Below, in pieces: positions 1 through 7,446 of a DNA stretch of 64,000 nucleotides (the first letter of the stretch is position 1; each line of letters begins with the position of its first letter). Below the pieces are notes generated by a model. That model was not told the origin of the DNA, searched no databases, and saw nothing but the letters and a program-made list of their open reading frames with translations. The DNA lies in IMG/VR virus record IMGVR_UViG_3300017938_000007, positions 44,010 through 108,009 of that record; one strand, given 5' to 3'. The DNA comes from a virus. A program made the position numbers and the translations under genes.

Positions 1-780
1 GAGTTCCGCTTCCGGGTAGGCGGCGTTGAGGCCGTCTTTGGTTTCGGCCCGTTCCAGAAACCGCAGGACGGCTTCTTTGTTGTCGGGATCGATTTCGCCG
101 CGCTCAAGGATGATGCGGCACATCTGCCGGTTTTCCATTGAGACTTTTGTCCAATTCCGGTGGTTGACAAGGCTGTAACCGTTCCGCAACGGTTGGCCGG
201 GGAAGAGCGGGTCTTCTTCGACCATTGTGTCGGGTTTGGCTCCGATAGGCCACAATTTGGCCAGCTTGCCGTCCACGGTGATGGTTTCCTGCTCCGGGTA
301 ATGCTGCTCCAGATCAGCGAGGTATTGCAGCGTTTCGGTCAGCGCCACGGTGCCGTCGTCTTTGAAGGCGATCAACGGTTTGTCGCCGAAGCGCTTTTTA
401 AGCGCGGTGCTGATTGGGTCAGCCGGTTTGTCCGGCAGGTAATACTTGAGCAGGATCGCCGGATCAGCGTCTTCGAGCCGGGTTTTGAAGCCCAGTGCTT
501 TGAGTTCCTGAATCCGGGGATCAGTGCCTTCGCCGCCCGGAGTTTGTTTGTCGGTGGATTTGCCGCCGCGCAGGGCTTTGAACACTTTGCGGAGCACCGG
601 CACCGGCAGTGACTTGTAGATTTCCCGGAAGTCTCCAAATTTGAACACGTCATCGTCGTCGATGTCTTCGACGGTGGTTATGCGTGTCAACCTTTTGAAT
701 TCCTCCTCGAATACAGCCGGGGTGAGGCCCAATACCGCAGCGGCAGCGGCCATGCGGTCGTTCCAGTTTGTTTCATTCAT
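1..780 (-). CDS. Hypothetical protein, N-terminal part, runs off window edge
   Basis: An uninterrupted minus-strand frame of 260 codons runs from an ATG at 780 to the window edge, so the C-terminus is missing. The protein begins MNETNWNDRMAAAAAVLG, followed by a short acidic run (DIDDDD, about residues 39-44), and looks soluble and mixed alpha/beta. I see no signal peptide, membrane segment or catalytic motif and do not recognise the family. It is divergent from the plus-strand gene at 923. Codon use and an even charge pattern support it over the antisense frame covering 160-612. Confidence 0.75.
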   Translation of the reverse strand, partial: MNETNWNDRMAAAAAVLGLTPAVFEEEFKRLTRITTVEDIDDDDVFKFGDFREIYKSLPVPVLRKVFKALRGGKSTDKQTPGGEGTDPRIQELKALGFKTRLEDADPAILLKYYLPDKPADPISTALKKRFGDKPLIAFKDDGTVALTETLQYLADLEQHYPEQETITVDGKLAKLWPIGAKPDTMVEEDPLFPGQPLRNGYSLVNHRNWTKVSMENRQMCRIILERGEIDPDNKEAVLRFLERAETKDGLNAAYPEAEL

Positions 781-922
781 GCTCTTTCAGTCTTTCATTC
801 TCGTCGATGTTTTTCTCAGCCGGGCGGCTCGACGGCGGCCACCCGCTGGTGTGCGCTTTGTGCGCGACGTAACTACAGAACTGGATTTTTTATTTTTACA
901 AGAAAATTTTCGTAATTAAATT

Positions 923-1345
923 GTGACCAGAGCCGAGCACATCGTAGACGCGTTGCTGGAAGACGACTCATTGGATTCGTTGGAAGGGGCCGAACCTTGG
1001 GATTATTCCCAAGTTTTCAAGCCCGGCAGCCCGCAGTATCAACGATACCAACTGCGTAACAACCCGCCCACGACCAAAGCGGAGGCTCACCGGTTGGGCG
1101 TTAACTGGTTTGTTCAGGGCGGGCGCAAATACGTGTTTCAACCGGCAGCGGAGGAGCCGCCCGGTTATCCCCGTAAATCACACACGCTGGCGACCAACCG
1201 GAATTTGCGCCGCCGGTCTTTTGGCGCGACCGATGTCTACAGCACGCGGGAACGTGACTGGCCCACGCCGAGCAGGCGTCTGTACTACAAGCACGCCGAC
1301 CGGGCGCTCAAACAGCGCGAGCAAAACATTGGAGGCGGCATTTAA
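923..1345 (+). CDS. Candidate packaged virion protein with capsid-targeting-like N-terminus
   Basis: A 140-residue basic protein starting at GTG. The start is chosen because TAATTA lies 4 nt upstream (913-918), the arrangement seen before many virion genes here. The N-terminus MTRAEHIVDALLED resembles the T4 internal-protein capsid-targeting peptide (MKTYQEFIAE), in which the prohead protease cuts after a hydrophobic-x-Glu triplet; LLE at residues 11-13 would be the site. The rest is rich in Arg, Tyr and Pro with no recognised domain. Packaging is inferred from the N-terminus only. Confidence 0.7.
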   Translation: MTRAEHIVDALLEDDSLDSLEGAEPWDYSQVFKPGSPQYQRYQLRNNPPTTKAEAHRLGVNWFVQGGRKYVFQPAAEEPPGYPRKSHTLATNRNLRRRSFGATDVYSTRERDWPTPSRRLYYKHADRALKQREQNIGGGI

Positions 1346-1376
1346 AAATGTTCCACGGGGAACAGTTCTACAAATC

Positions 1377-1598
1377 ATGGATTACCGGCTAACCAATCGT
1401 GAATTTTCCAGAGTGTGGCGGCGGAGCAAACGCTACTCGGATCACGAATTGAAATGGCTTTGCCGCCGTCGCGGGCTGGCCCTGCGCCGGGAGGGGAAGG
1501 ATTTGAAGGCGGTCGATCCGAAGACCAACAAAGTGGTGGTTCGTTTTGAACCAATTCCTGTGGCGATGCTCCCGGAACCGCCCCCCAAGCGCTATTAA
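1377..1598 (+). CDS. Small basic hypothetical protein (73 aa)
   Basis: Starts at the ATG at 1377, 31 nt after the preceding gene; a longer in-frame extension to 1110 only shadows that gene. The product is strongly basic, with clusters such as RVWRRSKR and RRRGLALRR, then a proline-rich tail ending PEPPPKRY. It could bind nucleic acid, but no known fold is recognisable. A short hairpin (1349-1364) sits just upstream. Confidence 0.6.
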   Translation: MDYRLTNREFSRVWRRSKRYSDHELKWLCRRRGLALRREGKDLKAVDPKTNKVVVRFEPIPVAMLPEPPPKRY

Positions 1599-1607
1599 AT
1601 TTTGCTA

Positions 1608-1633
1608 TTGACAAGTGGTGTTTTCGGTATACA
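1608..1633 (+). promoter_or_regulatory. Candidate sigma70-like promoter
   Basis: TTGACA at 1608-1613 is followed after 14 nt by TATACA (1628-1633), or after 16 nt by TACATT (1630-1635). The ATG of the ligase-like gene is only about 10 nt downstream, so the transcript would be nearly leaderless. The same TTGACA/TATACATT pairing recurs elsewhere in the window. Confidence 0.45.
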
Positions 1634-1643
1634 TTTTGGGTGT

Positions 1644-2225
1644 ATGCAGGAAAAGATTGTCATCGTTTCGGGCGTGGTGTTTCCTTTTCAGCCGGTGCGC
1701 CCCGCTACGGGCCGCACGCTGCGGGCTGTGCGTCTGATCGAGGACTTATACCAAGAAATCAGCAAACCGGGCTTGTGGTGCGCCCAGCCTCTGCTGGCCG
1801 GGGAACGGGCCTGTCTGGCGGTCGTCGACAAGAGGCTCTACGTTCAGGATGGCTTTGGCAAGTGGTACAAAAAGCCGCTCCAGCATACGCACGATTTTCT
1901 GAAATTGCCCAACCGGACGGTTTTTGACGGCGTGGTGTACGAAGAAGAATTTCACCCTTTTGACCTGTTGGCCCTTGACGGAAAATCTATGTTGTATCGG
2001 TCGGTGGACGAGCGGGAGGTCATGGCGTTCCAGATGGTCAGGTTCATCCAGCATCGCTGGATGTTCCCCAAACCGACCAGAGCGTGGCTGCTGCGCGGGG
2101 CCAGAAATCTCCCGATGTATGAAGGCATTGTTTTGAAAGACAACCGTTATCCGACGCATTATTATCCCATGGGCGGAACGCGGAAACGGACAACGCTGGC
2201 GTGGTTCACGCGGAAATGGTCTTGA
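1644..2225 (+). CDS. Degenerate ATP-dependent DNA/RNA ligase-like protein
   Basis: A 193-residue protein with the motif order of a nucleotidyltransferase ligase core. The motif III region is FDGVVYEEEFHPFDLLAL (94-111), motif IV is YEGIVLK (159-165), and a C-terminal W/K pair (187, 191) sits where motif V is expected. Motif I, normally KxDGxR with the adenylated lysine, reads LLAGER (50-55): the Lys is replaced by Leu50 and the Asp by Ala52. It lacks the OB domain of full ligases. It is therefore probably inactive as a ligase, or has another nucleotide- or end-binding role. Starting at 1644 places a good promoter just upstream. A strong terminator follows. Confidence 0.6.
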   Translation: MQEKIVIVSGVVFPFQPVRPATGRTLRAVRLIEDLYQEISKPGLWCAQPLLAGERACLAVVDKRLYVQDGFGKWYKKPLQHTHDFLKLPNRTVFDGVVYEEEFHPFDLLALDGKSMLYRSVDEREVMAFQMVRFIQHRWMFPKPTRAWLLRGARNLPMYEGIVLKDNRYPTHYYPMGGTRKRTTLAWFTRKWS

Positions 2226-2288
2226 CGATTTGGTAGGGCAGGCTTACCGTTTAAGTGTTTCATAGAGGGTTTGGTGGTTAGTCTGATT

Positions 2289-2328
2289 AACGGCGGTCGT
2301 AGTTGGAACGACCGCCGTTTTATTTTTT
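2289..2328 (+). terminator. Rho-independent terminator
   Basis: A perfect 12-bp stem (2289-2300 with 2308-2319) encloses a 7-nt loop and is followed by a T-rich tail (TTATTTTTT). It lies just after the ligase-like gene and closes that transcription unit. Confidence 0.85.
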
Positions 2329-2363
2329 CAATTTGCTCCTGCGAAAATACGTTCTTAAAAAGC

Positions 2364-3395
2364 ATGAGCAAAACTGTGCCCGCAACCGTGCCCACGACCA
2401 ACGTCGTCGGATATTACAACGGCAATAAATGGCCCATGCAATTGGTGATTTCCAAATTGAGCATCACGCTTTTTTTGCAGCCCGGCGAATATGTCCTCGA
2501 CCGGCAAGGACGAAAAATCAATGACCCGTTCTTCGAGCTTTACGCCAACAACAAGCAACTGCATCGGGAAATGTCCGATAAACCAGTACCCGTGATCCGG
2601 GTGCCCGTGGCCACCATGAACGTGGCTCCTCGAAGCGATGGCTTGTCCGTACACGCCGTGACGGAATTTACGCAGGACAAACACGGTGTCCGTCAGCCGG
2701 TGATGCCCAAGCCGAGAGACATACCGGAACAGGCGATCAATAAGCCCTCGGTCGTTGCTATGTCCATGGACGAGGCGCGGCGCGCCGGTTTGATCAAGAA
2801 GCCGAGGGAAGTGCCGGAGAATTACGGCGTGACGGATACAGATGGAACACCGCCGCGCTTGTCGGACGTGCCAATGATCAAGTATGCCATCGATTCCTCG
2901 ATGACCAAGCGTCCCGCCGACTTGCCCAAAGAATTACTCCAGATGCCGTCGGAGATTGCGACCCAGCGACAACCATTGCTGGCGCAACTCAAAAAGGCCG
3001 AGACCACCAACGCTCAACTCGACAGCGAGACAGGCTTTATGAATACCATCGTGCGCACGGCTCCCCCCAACGCGCCGGTGGTGGCGGGCAAACCGGCGGC
3101 CATAACCGAATCCGCCCCGCTACCTGAAGTTGCGGTTGTTGCGGAAGTGGTGCCCCTGCCGGAACCGGAACTGGACGAAGTGCCAGAAGGTGGAAGTCTG
3201 CCCCCGGTGCCCACGGATGAAACGCCGCCGGTTCCGCCGGATGAAGCGGCTCCCGCGCCAGAGACTGATCAGCCATTTGTGTGCTCGATCTGCCACATTG
3301 AACGCAAATTCCGGTCACAGCTTAAACAGCACGCGGAATCAAAGCATCCTGATCAGGTCGACGCCATCATGGCTCCATACCCGCTGACAACCTGA
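2364..3395 (+). CDS. C2H2 zinc-finger protein with proline-rich linker
   Basis: A 343-residue protein. Residues 1-80 form a small globular domain (GYYNGNKWPMQL, FLQPGEYVLDR). The middle holds three related short repeats: PKPRDIPEQ, KKPREVPEN and KRPADLPKE. A long Pro/Glu-rich acidic linker follows. The C-terminus has a textbook C2H2 finger, CSIC-x12-H-x4-H. The start at 2364 avoids including the terminator stem that lies inside the longer open frame. It precedes a neck gene, so a structural or DNA-contacting virion role is possible; the function is not known. Confidence 0.7.
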   Translation: MSKTVPATVPTTNVVGYYNGNKWPMQLVISKLSITLFLQPGEYVLDRQGRKINDPFFELYANNKQLHREMSDKPVPVIRVPVATMNVAPRSDGLSVHAVTEFTQDKHGVRQPVMPKPRDIPEQAINKPSVVAMSMDEARRAGLIKKPREVPENYGVTDTDGTPPRLSDVPMIKYAIDSSMTKRPADLPKELLQMPSEIATQRQPLLAQLKKAETTNAQLDSETGFMNTIVRTAPPNAPVVAGKPAAITESAPLPEVAVVAEVVPLPEPELDEVPEGGSLPPVPTDETPPVPPDEAAPAPETDQPFVCSICHIERKFRSQLKQHAESKHPDQVDAIMAPYPLTT

Positions 3396-3407
3396 AGTAG
3401 TTAGGGC

Positions 3408-4172
3408 ATGGCCACAAGCAATGCCAGTGAACCAGTCAAAACCAGTCAGGACAGCCCGGATACGCTGCCCCTTCGTGGCTATACGGTTGACCAGTTAAAA
3501 AATTACATCATCCGCAGTTTGGGCGGGCCGGTGTGGAATGTTGAGCTTACCAACCAGCAGATTCTGGATGCCATTCAGGATTCGATGTCGTTGTATTCTC
3601 AGTGGGTTCCCAAGATCAAAGTTGGCAACATCATCCTCGTCCGGGGTCAGTTCAAATATCTCCAAGGCGTTGATGTAGGACTGGGTGTTGCCAACGTCCA
3701 GTTTGTTGAACCCAACCCGGTGCCGACGGAAATCTTTTATGGCAACCTGATCAACCCGGCTCCGCTGTTCCGGCTGGGTCTCGATGAATACGACATCTTC
3801 CTACGCTGGCGCAAGACGTGGCAGCGAGTGACCAGTATTCGGCCCGACTGGTTTTATGATGAAATGGAGCAGGCACTGTACATCCACAATCCCATCGAGC
3901 GTTATCAAGCCGGTATATTTGCCTATTGGCCGCATACCCGGACAGAACAGCTTACCGCGACCGGGGCGGATTGGGTAAAACGCTACTCGTTGGCGCTGTC
4001 GCGGTTCAAGCTGGCCGACATCTGGATGAAGTTCAGCGGAGCCATTCCCGGCCCCCTTCAAAATTTACAGCTTGACACCGGGCGGCGGGATTCGGCACAA
4101 CAGGAACTGGACAAATTGATGGAACTGCTCAAAGGTATGGGCCGGATGGCTCCTGCCATGCTGGACGAATAA
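3408..4172 (+). CDS. Neck / head-completion protein, gp13-like
   Basis: A 254-residue protein. The N-terminal segment YTVDQLKNYIIRSLGGPVW and the C-terminal helix pattern ALSRFKLADIWMKFSG, then an LQLDTG segment and a helical tail, resemble T4 gp13-family neck proteins that close the head after packaging and join the tail. TAGTTA lies 4 nt before the ATG (3398-3403). It is followed after 1 nt by a small gene. The family assignment rests on overall pattern and size rather than a catalytic motif. Confidence 0.55.
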   Translation: MATSNASEPVKTSQDSPDTLPLRGYTVDQLKNYIIRSLGGPVWNVELTNQQILDAIQDSMSLYSQWVPKIKVGNIILVRGQFKYLQGVDVGLGVANVQFVEPNPVPTEIFYGNLINPAPLFRLGLDEYDIFLRWRKTWQRVTSIRPDWFYDEMEQALYIHNPIERYQAGIFAYWPHTRTEQLTATGADWVKRYSLALSRFKLADIWMKFSGAIPGPLQNLQLDTGRRDSAQQELDKLMELLKGMGRMAPAMLDE

Positions 4173-4173
4173 T

Positions 4174-4479
4174 ATGGCCAAACCTAAATTGCCAAAAGGC
4201 TGGAAGACGGTGCCGTTGGGAAGCATCCTTGATCAGGATCAGATCACCCAGACGCTCCAGATTATGCAGCGACCTGTTTCCGATATTGAAAAGACCAAGA
4301 TGCTCAAGGACTATTACGGGCAATTTCGCCAGCAACTTGAGGCCAAAGGTTTTGATCCCGATTTTCTGGCTTATGCCGTACCCTACTGGATCGGCCAAAC
4401 CGCCGAACAGGAAGCGGAGCACGAACAGCAGGAAAACGAAAAGTTTGCGCAGAATTTCATCCGGGATCGGCGCAATTAG
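4174..4479 (+). CDS. Hypothetical protein (101 aa)
   Basis: Follows the neck gene after 1 nt, so it is almost certainly cotranscribed. The protein is helical, with a Glu/Gln-rich C-terminal helix (QEAEHEQQENEKFAQ), and has no Cys cluster or membrane segment. It may be a virion assembly factor by position; the family is not recognised. Its 3' end overlaps the convergent small gene at 4457-4597. Confidence 0.65.
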   Translation: MAKPKLPKGWKTVPLGSILDQDQITQTLQIMQRPVSDIEKTKMLKDYYGQFRQQLEAKGFDPDFLAYAVPYWIGQTAEQEAEHEQQENEKFAQNFIRDRRN

Positions 4480-4597
4480 TTTTGAGGAGGACGGTCTTCC
4501 GCTTTTTGGCTTTGGAGACCGCAAGGGGCTTCATGTGGATATGGTTCCACAGGTAGGACAACGGATAGCTTTTTTGCGGTATGCGTGACTCGACCAT
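4457..4597 (-). CDS. Small basic ORF coupled to the phosphatase gene (46 aa)
   Basis: The ATG at 4597 overlaps the TGA of the upstream phosphatase gene in a TGATG arrangement typical of translational coupling. The product is Lys-rich (KAKKRK near residue 33) and has no recognisable domain. It overlaps the end of the convergent gene by 23 nt. Support is only the coupling and open frame. Confidence 0.4.
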   Translation of the reverse strand: MVESRIPQKSYPLSYLWNHIHMKPLAVSKAKKRKTVLLKTNCADPG

Positions 4598-4950
4598 CAG
4601 TGTTTGAACGTTCCTTTGTTTTGCTCCACGCCCTTGGCCTTGTCGTCCCAGAATTCGTCGATGTCGGGCGTCTTTTCGTGGGTTATCTTCAGATCGGGAA
4701 GATCGTGCTCCTTCAGCCACGCCTTGATAGGACGAATGTTGATCGGCTCCGCTGCGCGAGCGGTAAAGATGATGACTTCGTGGCCGCTTTCCAATGCCCG
4801 CCGGATTTTCCGCACCATTTCTGGAACCGGTTTGCCGATCTTTTCCCGGTCAAACTTGCCGGGCAGGCGGCGGGCTAATGTGCCGTCCAGATCAACGGCG
4901 ATGACTTTTTTGTCCTCCAGCAGGATGTCTACGAGTTGTTTTGCGCGCAT
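4597..4950 (-). CDS. HAD-superfamily phosphatase with capsid-targeting-like N-terminus
   Basis: A 117-residue compact HAD phosphatase. Motif I is DLDGTL (catalytic Asp20 and Asp22), motif II is the Thr in IIFTAR, followed by a Lys in IKAWLK and an acidic motif IV (EFWDD). The small size without a large cap suggests a nucleotide- or polynucleotide-phosphatase-like substrate. The first 13 residues (MRAKQLVDILLED) match the packaged-protein leader seen elsewhere and precede the core. The ATG at 4950 is preferred over an upstream TTG at 4962; TAGTTA lies 15 nt upstream. If the leader is real, this enzyme may be carried in the virion. Confidence 0.75.
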   Translation of the reverse strand: MRAKQLVDILLEDKKVIAVDLDGTLARRLPGKFDREKIGKPVPEMVRKIRRALESGHEVIIFTARAAEPINIRPIKAWLKEHDLPDLKITHEKTPDIDEFWDDKAKGVEQNKGTFKH

Positions 4951-4951
4951 A

Positions 4952-5206
4952 TTAACAGTCAAAGCTAACTAGCGCGGCTTCCTTCCTCTTTGCTTCCAAA
5001 TATACTCCCAGCCGACTTCCTCCCTTTTTACCTTCCGCCGGTGACACTTCTCGGCATTCCACCGGGATGCCATTCCATACCGGAGCTACCGACCGCCTGA
5101 TCCCAAGGGCCACCAGCGCCAACGGATGAATCACAATCCTTTCAGGCAGCCTGTGCTGGCGCTGTTGGTACTGCTCCACCATCTCGCTTAGGATTTTCTT
5201 TTTCAT
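4952..5206 (-). CDS. Hypothetical protein (84 aa)
   Basis: Lies directly upstream of the phosphatase with 1 nt between the genes and overlaps the preceding gene by 65 nt, forming one minus-strand operon. It starts MKKKILSEMVEQYQQRQ and continues as a basic alpha/beta protein with a central segment (ERIVIHPLALVALG). No signature was recognised. Confidence 0.55.
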   Translation of the reverse strand: MKKKILSEMVEQYQQRQHRLPERIVIHPLALVALGIRRSVAPVWNGIPVECREVSPAEGKKGGSRLGVYLEAKRKEAALVSFDC

Positions 5207-5369
5207 TCAAAGCCATCAGTAATTTTTCGTTGTGAGCCAGCAGTTGTTGCACCAATGCCCGATATTCCTGAATCAGTTCGGCGGCCAGCAGCAGGGCCAT
5301 GCCCCGGTTGCTGATGACATTGGCCTGAAACTTCAGGGCCAACTGCTCTTTTTCAAAGTCAGTGCGCAT
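5142..5369 (-). CDS. Hypothetical helical protein (75 aa)
   Basis: Starts at ATG 5369, 1 nt after the stop of the HNH-AP2 gene; an alternative ATG at 5381 would overlap that gene. The 11 nt around this start (TTAATATGCGC) are identical to those at 4950. The protein is a single long amphipathic helix (FEKEQLALKFQANVIS onward) with a disordered Ala/Pro tail. The function is unknown. Confidence 0.5.
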   Translation of the reverse strand: MRTDFEKEQLALKFQANVISNRGMALLLAAELIQEYRALVQQLLAHNEKLLMALNEKENPKRDGGAVPTAPAQAA

Positions 5370-5370
5370 A

Positions 5371-5829
5371 TTAAAATACATTTAGAAGTGCAAATTCTCC
5401 AAATTTTTCTAGTGCTATTTCGTTGTAAGCCGCAGCAGCTTCTAATTCTTCGTTAAAATAGCCGACGTGTTTACCTGCGACGGTTGTTCGCCATTTGGCA
5501 TGACGTGGATACCAAGAAACACCTTTAAACTTAGATGTAACAGCGTGGTTGTTGTAGGATTGTTGTTTCGCTGCATTGGCTTGATTTTGGCTGTTGGTTG
5601 CCGACCGAAGATTGTGCCGCCGATTATTCAAAGGATTTCTATCCTTGTGATCAACTCTTGCTTTTATCTTCACGCCAAAAATGAATCGGTGTAGATAAAG
5701 ATGTTCTGCTGAATTCGACATGACATATCCGTTTTTAAGCAAAAGCCAACGAAACTGGTTGACGCGCTCAAAGTCGGAGTCGTCAATCAGAGCTTTTTTA
5801 TCGGTATTTGTCAGGTCAATTTCGCGCAT
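5371..5829 (-). CDS. HNH homing endonuclease with C-terminal AP2 DNA-binding domain
   Basis: A 152-residue protein. The N-terminal part contains the HNH core VDHKDRNPLNNRRHNLR (about residues 59-75). The C-terminal part (about 100-150) is an AP2 domain: SKFKGVSWYPRHAKWR, then a YFNEELEAAAAYNEIA helix. It is divergent from the glycosyltransferase gene, with a 24-nt gap holding the short hairpin GTTCTT-TT-AAGAAC. Two paralogues lie at 37722 and 60416. The gene is AT-rich relative to its neighbours, consistent with mobility. Confidence 0.9.
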   Translation of the reverse strand: MREIDLTNTDKKALIDDSDFERVNQFRWLLLKNGYVMSNSAEHLYLHRFIFGVKIKARVDHKDRNPLNNRRHNLRSATNSQNQANAAKQQSYNNHAVTSKFKGVSWYPRHAKWRTTVAGKHVGYFNEELEAAAAYNEIALEKFGEFALLNVF

Positions 5830-5853
5830 TGCTGTTCTTTTAAGAACGAACTT

Positions 5854-7428
5854 ATGGCTGAGACAAGCGTCCCATTATTTTCTCTCGTATACACTTCGGT
5901 CAGACCGAAGGTGATCCCCCAAGTAATGGAGTTATGGAATTCGCGCTCCAAACTTCATGACATCGAATGGTGCGTGGCGGTGGACGATGGCGACATCGCT
6001 TCGTTGGCCGCTGCCAGTTCAGCCACCAATGCCGCCGTCCTGTCAGGAGCTTGTCGTTCGGCCAAAACCACAGTCAATAAAGGGCCGAAAAACTGCAATG
6101 CCGGGTGGAATGCGGCAGCGGAGATTTCCACCGGAAAGATTATCATTGCCGTGGCCGACGATTTCATGCCACCACCCAATTGGGACGAAGTCCTGCTGGC
6201 GCTCGAACCCAAGACGTGGCTGGACGAAGACCGGGTCATCCACATCAATGACGGTTATGTGCGCGATCTTTGCACCTTGGCCATTTTCACCCGCACCCGC
6301 TACGACAAATTTGGCTATCTCTGGTATCCGAAGTATCAGTCGATGTTCAACGACACCGAGTTTACCGAAGTCGCTTACCGCGACGGTGTGGTGATTGAAG
6401 CCATGCACCTGTTGTTTGAGCACATCCACCCGGATTGTGGCAAACGCGAGCGGGATGACGTGGATCGCGCTCACGCCTCCCAAGAGCGCTGGAATGCCGG
6501 GGAAATGCTTTTCAAATTTCGCAAAGCCAGAGGTTTTCCGCTGGATGACGGCCCCAAAGCGCCGGTGTATACAGCGGAAACGGAGGTCAAGCCCGAAGCT
6601 AAAAAGAATGATGAATTCGTGGCCTACATGCAAGTGACGCAGGATGACCTGTGCCTGCTGGAAGTTTGCAAGCGACTGGCCGAGGAAGGGGTTAAAATTT
6701 TCTTTTTTGCCCAGCCCAACGAGTACTGGTCGGGGGAGGCCATAGACACTGTATACACGGGTGAAGTCGACAAGGTGGCCGAGCAGGTTCGGGCGCTGGG
6801 CCTGACCGTGCATCAAAAGACTTTTGACGTTAAAAAATACCGGTTTACCGGCGATGATCGGCTGACGGTCGAAACCCGCGTGCGCAATGACAGTTTGGCT
6901 TGGGTGCGCAGCCTTGGTTATCACAACATTTTGATAGTCGACGGCGATGAACTTTGGATGCGGGGGACGTTGGAAATGCTTCAACCCTACATTGAACAGG
7001 GGCACACCGCGATCAGTACCTACATGATTCCGGTCATTGGTCTGCCCGGTTATCCCATTGAAATGGCGCAGGACTTGGCTGTCGTATACATCGGTGGTAC
7101 CATTATTTTCAAGTCCTGCCGCACGCCTACCGTCCGGCAGACGGTCATTCCTTTTCCTCGCATTTATCACTTCACCGGTACGCGCCGCACCATGGAGGAA
7201 ACCATCAGGAAACATCGGCGTTCCGGTCATTACGACGATCCTGATTACGATTTCGAGGGTTGGCTGAAAAACATCCTGCCCAACGTCAAGCCGGGCCTTA
7301 AGAACGCCCACATGTACAAGAAGTACCAGATTTGGCCAACCGTGCGCGACTGGCGCTCCGATGAAATTCAACAGCTTCCCGTGTCTTTGCATCCTTATCT
7401 TGGTTTGCCGGACAACATCACAAAGTAA
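5854..7428 (+). CDS. Tandem-domain GT-A type glycosyltransferase
   Basis: A 524-residue protein with two GT-A-like halves. The first half has WCVAVDDGD near residue 40, an NAGWNAAAE helix and IIIAVADDF as the likely DxD-type metal site. The second half has NILIVDGDELWM near residue 353 (DGD metal site) and a C-terminal GTRRTMEET segment. It would transfer sugars from nucleotide-sugars, to virion protein, modified DNA or host glycan. A GT9-type gene follows after 18 nt, suggesting a joint pathway. No membrane segment is seen. Confidence 0.75.
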   Translation: MAETSVPLFSLVYTSVRPKVIPQVMELWNSRSKLHDIEWCVAVDDGDIASLAAASSATNAAVLSGACRSAKTTVNKGPKNCNAGWNAAAEISTGKIIIAVADDFMPPPNWDEVLLALEPKTWLDEDRVIHINDGYVRDLCTLAIFTRTRYDKFGYLWYPKYQSMFNDTEFTEVAYRDGVVIEAMHLLFEHIHPDCGKRERDDVDRAHASQERWNAGEMLFKFRKARGFPLDDGPKAPVYTAETEVKPEAKKNDEFVAYMQVTQDDLCLLEVCKRLAEEGVKIFFFAQPNEYWSGEAIDTVYTGEVDKVAEQVRALGLTVHQKTFDVKKYRFTGDDRLTVETRVRNDSLAWVRSLGYHNILIVDGDELWMRGTLEMLQPYIEQGHTAISTYMIPVIGLPGYPIEMAQDLAVVYIGGTIIFKSCRTPTVRQTVIPFPRIYHFTGTRRTMEETIRKHRRSGHYDDPDYDFEGWLKNILPNVKPGLKNAHMYKKYQIWPTVRDWRSDEIQQLPVSLHPYLGLPDNITK

Positions 7429-7446
7429 TTCCGTTCTTTCACGACG

